Below, in pieces: positions 1 through 64,000 of a DNA stretch of 64,000 nucleotides. The notes below the pieces were generated by a model, which worked only from the letters and a program-made list of their open reading frames with translations, made no database searches and had not been told where the DNA came from. Each line of letters begins with the position of its first letter. The stretch's first letter is position 1. The stretch is taken from positions 12,892,245-12,956,244 of the forward strand of contig CM040761.1 of NCBI GenBank assembly GCA_022829145.1. Direction: 5' to 3'. Made by a program: the position numbers and the translations under genes. The DNA comes from Albula goreensis. Taxonomy: Eukaryota; Chordata; Actinopteri; Albuliformes; Albulidae.

Positions 1-1143
1 GGAGCTCAGTCTCTTTGTAGCAAGCAAGATGAAGCAGAGAGCAAGCAAGCATCTTCAGCACCACATTGCATCAACACTGATGTAGGCCCGCCCCTTACAA
101 GCTCCACCCCCCACCCAGGGGCGGGACCACCACAGCCTGCTCCAGGAGCTCTCATGCTCAATTAGTTAGGATTAGGTATCGTAAGCCTCCTCTACAGGCA
201 TGCCATGTTCAGCACTTTGCTTCCAGTTCTGGGCTGAGGTAACTGCATGGGATTTGCTTTGATCCACTGAATGATGCTGGGATGTGAGTGTTTCAGGGGG
301 GCTTAGCTGAGTGTGCTTACTGGCATCTGCGTACAGGGTTAACTTTGGCCTGCCTGCCAGAGTATTCTGACAGGATTCAATGTGAGCAAGAGACTGATGA
401 AGGGTATTAGAGGAAGATCAGAAAGAAGATTCCCATCAATCTATGAAAAAAGATGCCCAGGAAATCACAAGTAACAGCTGTATCCAGCTGTAAGCTCATA
501 AGCTGCCAAGATGCATGTTGGTGTGTTGGAATGTGTGTGTGAATGCATGTGAGTGTGTGTGTGTTTAAACTCGGGGCCTCCGTGTGGGCTGAGACTGAGT
601 AAAAGTGGAATGGACTGTAAAATGCATGGGTCACAGCAGCAGAGAGCACACCAATTTGAGAACTGAGATAGCGGAAACTAGGATCTGTTCAAAGCTCTGC
701 TTCTGTTTGAATGGACCGGGTCCACAAGGTTCTGTGGAGGGGGCTAAAGCAGCAGACAAATTATATATCCTCGTCTTTCTGTGTGTGAATCCAACTTTTT
801 TTTTATTCCAAACCGTTGATGCAAATCTCCACTGAGCATTTGAGGTGTGTTACATGGTAAAAGACACTAATTAATTCACATAATGGGGCCATCTTAAAAA
901 AAAAAAAAAACACCAACAAAAGAAGCGAAAAGGGATGGGAAAAATTTAAGAGTCTGACTGAACCGATATACATCTGTCCCATAGTATTAATACATATGTA
1001 AAGAGATAATTACAAATAATAAGCGGTCACCATAAATAATAAGAGTTCACCGTGGACAACATAAAGGAAGAATCATGGACTCAAATGGGGGCAGGGGCGG
1101 GGTTATTGGGACCGATTTGATGGGGAATCATGGGAGTTCTTAC
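1..1143 (-). other. CASK intron 19, partial
   Basis: Intron sequence after exon 19, running off the left edge. It holds a short GT-rich patch around 530-565 and an A-run near 896-910. I looked for the next CASK exon (DLPSTTQPKGRQ, then the SH3 domain) and did not find it. Confidence 0.8.
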
Positions 1144-60948
<59,805 letters not shown>

Positions 60949-62455
60949 CTGCAAAGAGGAGAGAGAGTGTTAAACCTGCAGTGTCTCACAGCCTCAGCAC
61001 TTCAGTTACACAAGAAGCCACAAAATAATAGGGGTTGGGGGGCGTGGGGGGGTGGAATACCTTTCAGAGATATTTGTTTCTTCTCACTAAAGTCTTGGGA
61101 GTTTATTTACACAATAAAAACCAGTGAAAGATCAAACAGAAGAGATTCATCTAAAGCCCATTTAGCAGCAGATAGCCTGACACCTGATGCCTGTTTGTCC
61201 TCTAATTGAACAACTGTTTCTGTAGTCTTTCAATGAGACCCCTGTAGGCCAAAAGCCATAACCTCCCCACACAAGCCACATCATGTGTGCATTATCAAAC
61301 CCAACTCTTCAAGACAATAAAGCTGTGTGTTTAACAGCATGGCAGAAGTTTCCTTTTGTTCACTGGGACGACACAGCATCAGCCTCCTCAGCTGTTTACC
61401 TGCCTGGAATGGTGTCTATAAAAAGCAGCCATCCAAGTTAGAAGCCTGGAGTGAAATGTGGCACTTTTTATTTACACATGTGTTTTGTGTGTGTGGTCCC
61501 ACAGCGCACTGAAATTGACCAGGTCTCTCATTAGTCCTTGGCTGTGACCACAAACCCCCAGGATAAGACTGCCCACAGACACACTGGAGGTCTGATTGCA
61601 GGAAGAGGTCCCTCACACTGGGAAGAGGAGAGACATTTCTGTGACCACACCAGACCTAATTACACCCATTCACGGCTAGCCAAAGAGTTGGCTGCAAACC
61701 TTGTGAGGAGACTTGACCAAGTAGAGCGCCTTCTCCAAAGAATGTGAGAAAAAAAGGCCCAATCAAAAATGATGGTCTCTGTACAGAGAATGTGCTTGTT
61801 ACATGAAAAGCTTGTTTGTTTCATGTAATGGGAATACTCCTCACTATCATTTTAAATATAAAGAGCAGGCAATTTAATTGTTTGCAATGTAATGTCACCA
61901 CCTGAAGGACACTTCGTTGACTTGGTCTTAAGCTCAATGAGGTAGTTCTTAGTTTCCTCACTGAGCCAGATGGACAGCGAAGTCTGTGCTTTGAAGCCCA
62001 CAGAAGACATACTTCATGTTCACAAACATTGACCCAGCAAGACAGAATTAGCTGCGTAGGAAGCTAAGAGAGCATGAGAGGAACTGAAGTTGTTTAAAAA
62101 TGTCCATTTAGGCAAATTTGATGAGATATTCTGGCATGTTTGCCGTGGATGCCAGGGCACTTCCCTGCTAATTTCATTAAGCTACTCAGTGTGTGCAATT
62201 CTCCAAACACAAACACACACACAAACACATACACACACAGAATGTGCAAGCCTGTTGAGAGCAAATGCAGTGGGTCAGTGTGCTGCTGACCGGTCTCTGG
62301 CTTTGTCCTTCATGCTGCTTTTAACACTCTGCTGCTTGGCCTTCTCTCAGTGTTTCCTCTGGACTGTAAATGAGCTGAGAGAGGCAAGAGAGATCACACC
62401 ACCAGCACAGCCTCCCTCTGTGCTGGGAGACAAGGCTTCAGACACCTGACCCAGG

Positions 62456-62590
62456 CCCCTCTCTCTCTCCCTCCATCTCTTTCTCCCTTCTCTGACTGTC
62501 TTCCATCCTCCCTCCATCTCTATCATCTTGTTCTCTTCTTCCTCCGTTTTTCCCTTTTTGCCCTTATTCTCTCCTCTTTCCCTATCATCC
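62456..62590. repeat. Pyrimidine-rich tract
   Basis: About 135 nt of mostly C/T (CTCTCT, CCTCCATCTCT blocks) with few purines. Low-complexity open frames on the other strand (Glu/Lys/Arg-rich) derive from it. Confidence 0.8.
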
Positions 62591-63296
62591 TGTTTCTCAA
62601 TCATGTCTTAGCCAGACTGTTTCCAAGTGCCAGGCCGAGTTTCTGCCACAGACAGCAGCGGAGGTGGAGGAGAGCTTCTGAAGTGCAGGATGTTCTTTAA
62701 GCATGCATGAGACAGGGTCCTAAAACTGGGCCGCATGTGCTCATTCAGCTTGAGGGAATTTGGGTTTATAAAAACAAATGCACACACAAACACAAAATCA
62801 AATGTGAAAACTATATTTTTCGATGAAGGAAGGTTTTGTGCATTCTATAACTAGTGCTTTACCCCTCATTTTGGACAATGGATGAGCACAAGCAATGGTG
62901 CACACTATATTTCAACAGTCTGATGTCCTTCATGTCTTATTTATCTTTGCTTCTAATTTCAGTCTTCAGCTTCAACAGGGGATAGTCTGACAGATACTGT
63001 TCAGCAGAAACATGGCTTGTCAGTGAGGCTTTCCACCACTGGCATGTTTAAAAATGGAGCAGTCCCTGTACTACCCCTGAAGAACTTCCGATAAGGCGCA
63101 TTTAACAGAGGGACCACGCTGAAGGATCTGCCAATTATCCTGATATCCTGTTAATGCAGTTCAGAGAGCACCTCTGCTTTCACAAACACAACCTGCACAC
63201 ACAGATGGACAGCAGTCTTCTAAAGCCGCTTACTGTCAGAGCAGTGAGGTAGTGTGGCTCACTGCCCAGAGGCACATCCACCACATATCAAATACT

Positions 63297-63624
63297 GCCT
63301 GCAGCCCTGCGTCCACCCAAAGACTGCAGCCCTGCGTCCACCCAAAGGCTGCAGCCCTGCGTCCACCCAAAGGCTGCAGACTGCAGCCCTGCGTCCACCC
63401 AAAGACTGCAGCCCTGCGTCCACCCAAAGGCTGCAGCCCTCGTCCCACCCAAAGACCCTGCAGCCAGCCCTGCGTCCACCCAAAGATAATCACCCAAAGA
63501 TAACACTTAATAACACTGCGTGCAAGTGTGCATGTATACACACATATATCAAATACTGCCTGCAGCCCTGCGTCCACCCAAAGACTGCAGCCCTGCGTCC
63601 ACCCAAAGACTGCAGCCCTGCGTC
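63297..63624. repeat. 25-bp minisatellite in two arrays
   Basis: The unit CTGCAGCCCTGCGTCCACCC plus AAAGA/G repeats with a 25-bp period, about seven to eight copies (some truncated or rearranged) in 63297-63486 and three copies in 63558-63624. The same leader (ATATCAAATACTGC) precedes both arrays, offset by 261 bp. The His/Pro/Cys-rich and Gly/Trp-rich open frames here are repeat translations, not genes. Confidence 0.95.
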
Positions 63625-64000
63625 CATCTATTCACCATGCACCTGGACTGCCCGCCTAATTCACTCAAACGCCATCCAAACATTAATTTTACAGGACAAA
63701 AACAATTCCTGTCAACTGCCCCTACATTCAGGCAAAAACCACACCTTCATTCTCACAAAAAATACCACTATATCCAGAGATATTGCTCTACTGTGCAACA
63801 TGCCTGACATGCTTTTTATGGTAAATAACAGGACCTGCACATTTCCAGTGCAGCCGTTCGGCTGAGTATGAGATCTGCAGAGGCGGCAGTGAGCACGTTC
63901 AGTGACACGCATGGCTGGCCCTGTTCTCTGTATGAATCCAGAGCAGAGACACAGTATGGTGAACAGATTGAGGATGCACTCAGCAGTGTGCACCAGGGCA

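Larger units (their letters stand above)
60949..64000 (-). other. CASK intron 1, partial
   Basis: Intron upstream of exon 2, running off the right edge. It holds a pyrimidine-rich tract at about 62456-62590, a small CA patch at 62208-62240 and the 25-bp minisatellite at 63297-63624. I searched for exon 1 (MADDDVLFEDVYELCEVIG) and did not find it. Confidence 0.8.

Noticed and set aside
63236-63865. Overlapping 70-200 codon frames with Pro/His and Gly/Trp repeats
   Set aside because: They follow the 25-bp minisatellite on both strands. No start context, splice signals or family similarity support a protein.

Overview
This is a window from a vertebrate nuclear genome. Most of it is the intron-rich middle part of one gene, CASK (calcium/calmodulin-dependent serine protein kinase, a MAGUK scaffold), on the minus strand. 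I could place 18 consecutive coding exons by joining recognisable peptide blocks at GT-AG splice sites with matching phase. They add up to 1747 nt, which is exactly what residues 20 to 602 of the human protein require when the first two bases of codon 20 lie in the preceding exon. Exon 1 (the first 19 residues) lies beyond position 64000. The SH3 and guanylate kinase exons lie before position 1.

Layout, read in the direction of CASK transcription (right to left): intron 1 with a 25-bp minisatellite (60949-64000); exons 2 to 9 encoding the CaM-kinase-like domain and its C-terminal tail (60948 down to 20074), including an 18.6-kb intron 2 and an 11.6-kb intron 5; exons 10 to 14 encoding the linker and the two L27 domains (19756 to 7721), including an 18-nt micro-exon at 18399-18416; exon 15, a linker running into the PDZ domain; exons 16 to 18 completing the PDZ domain (5001 to 2462); and exon 19 (1144-1212), a frame-neutral linker exon.

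Intron 5 carries a second gene on the opposite strand: a single-exon 370-residue class A GPCR at 24210-25322, recognisable as GPR34 (P2Y12-like, lysophosphatidylserine receptor group). GPR34 is also nested in CASK in mammals, so this is conserved synteny.

The organism is a ray-finned fish, most likely a teleost. The grounds are the near-identity of CASK to the mammalian protein with scattered substitutions, the divergent fish-like GPR34, abundant long CA/TA microsatellites and moderate intron sizes. The species cannot be read from the sequence. I found no bacterial-type system, CRISPR array, functional transposase or intact virus. The remainder is intronic DNA with simple repeats, one tRNA-derived SINE-like relic, two strong hairpins, several CTCF-like motifs and some complex stretches that look like candidate conserved non-coding elements.
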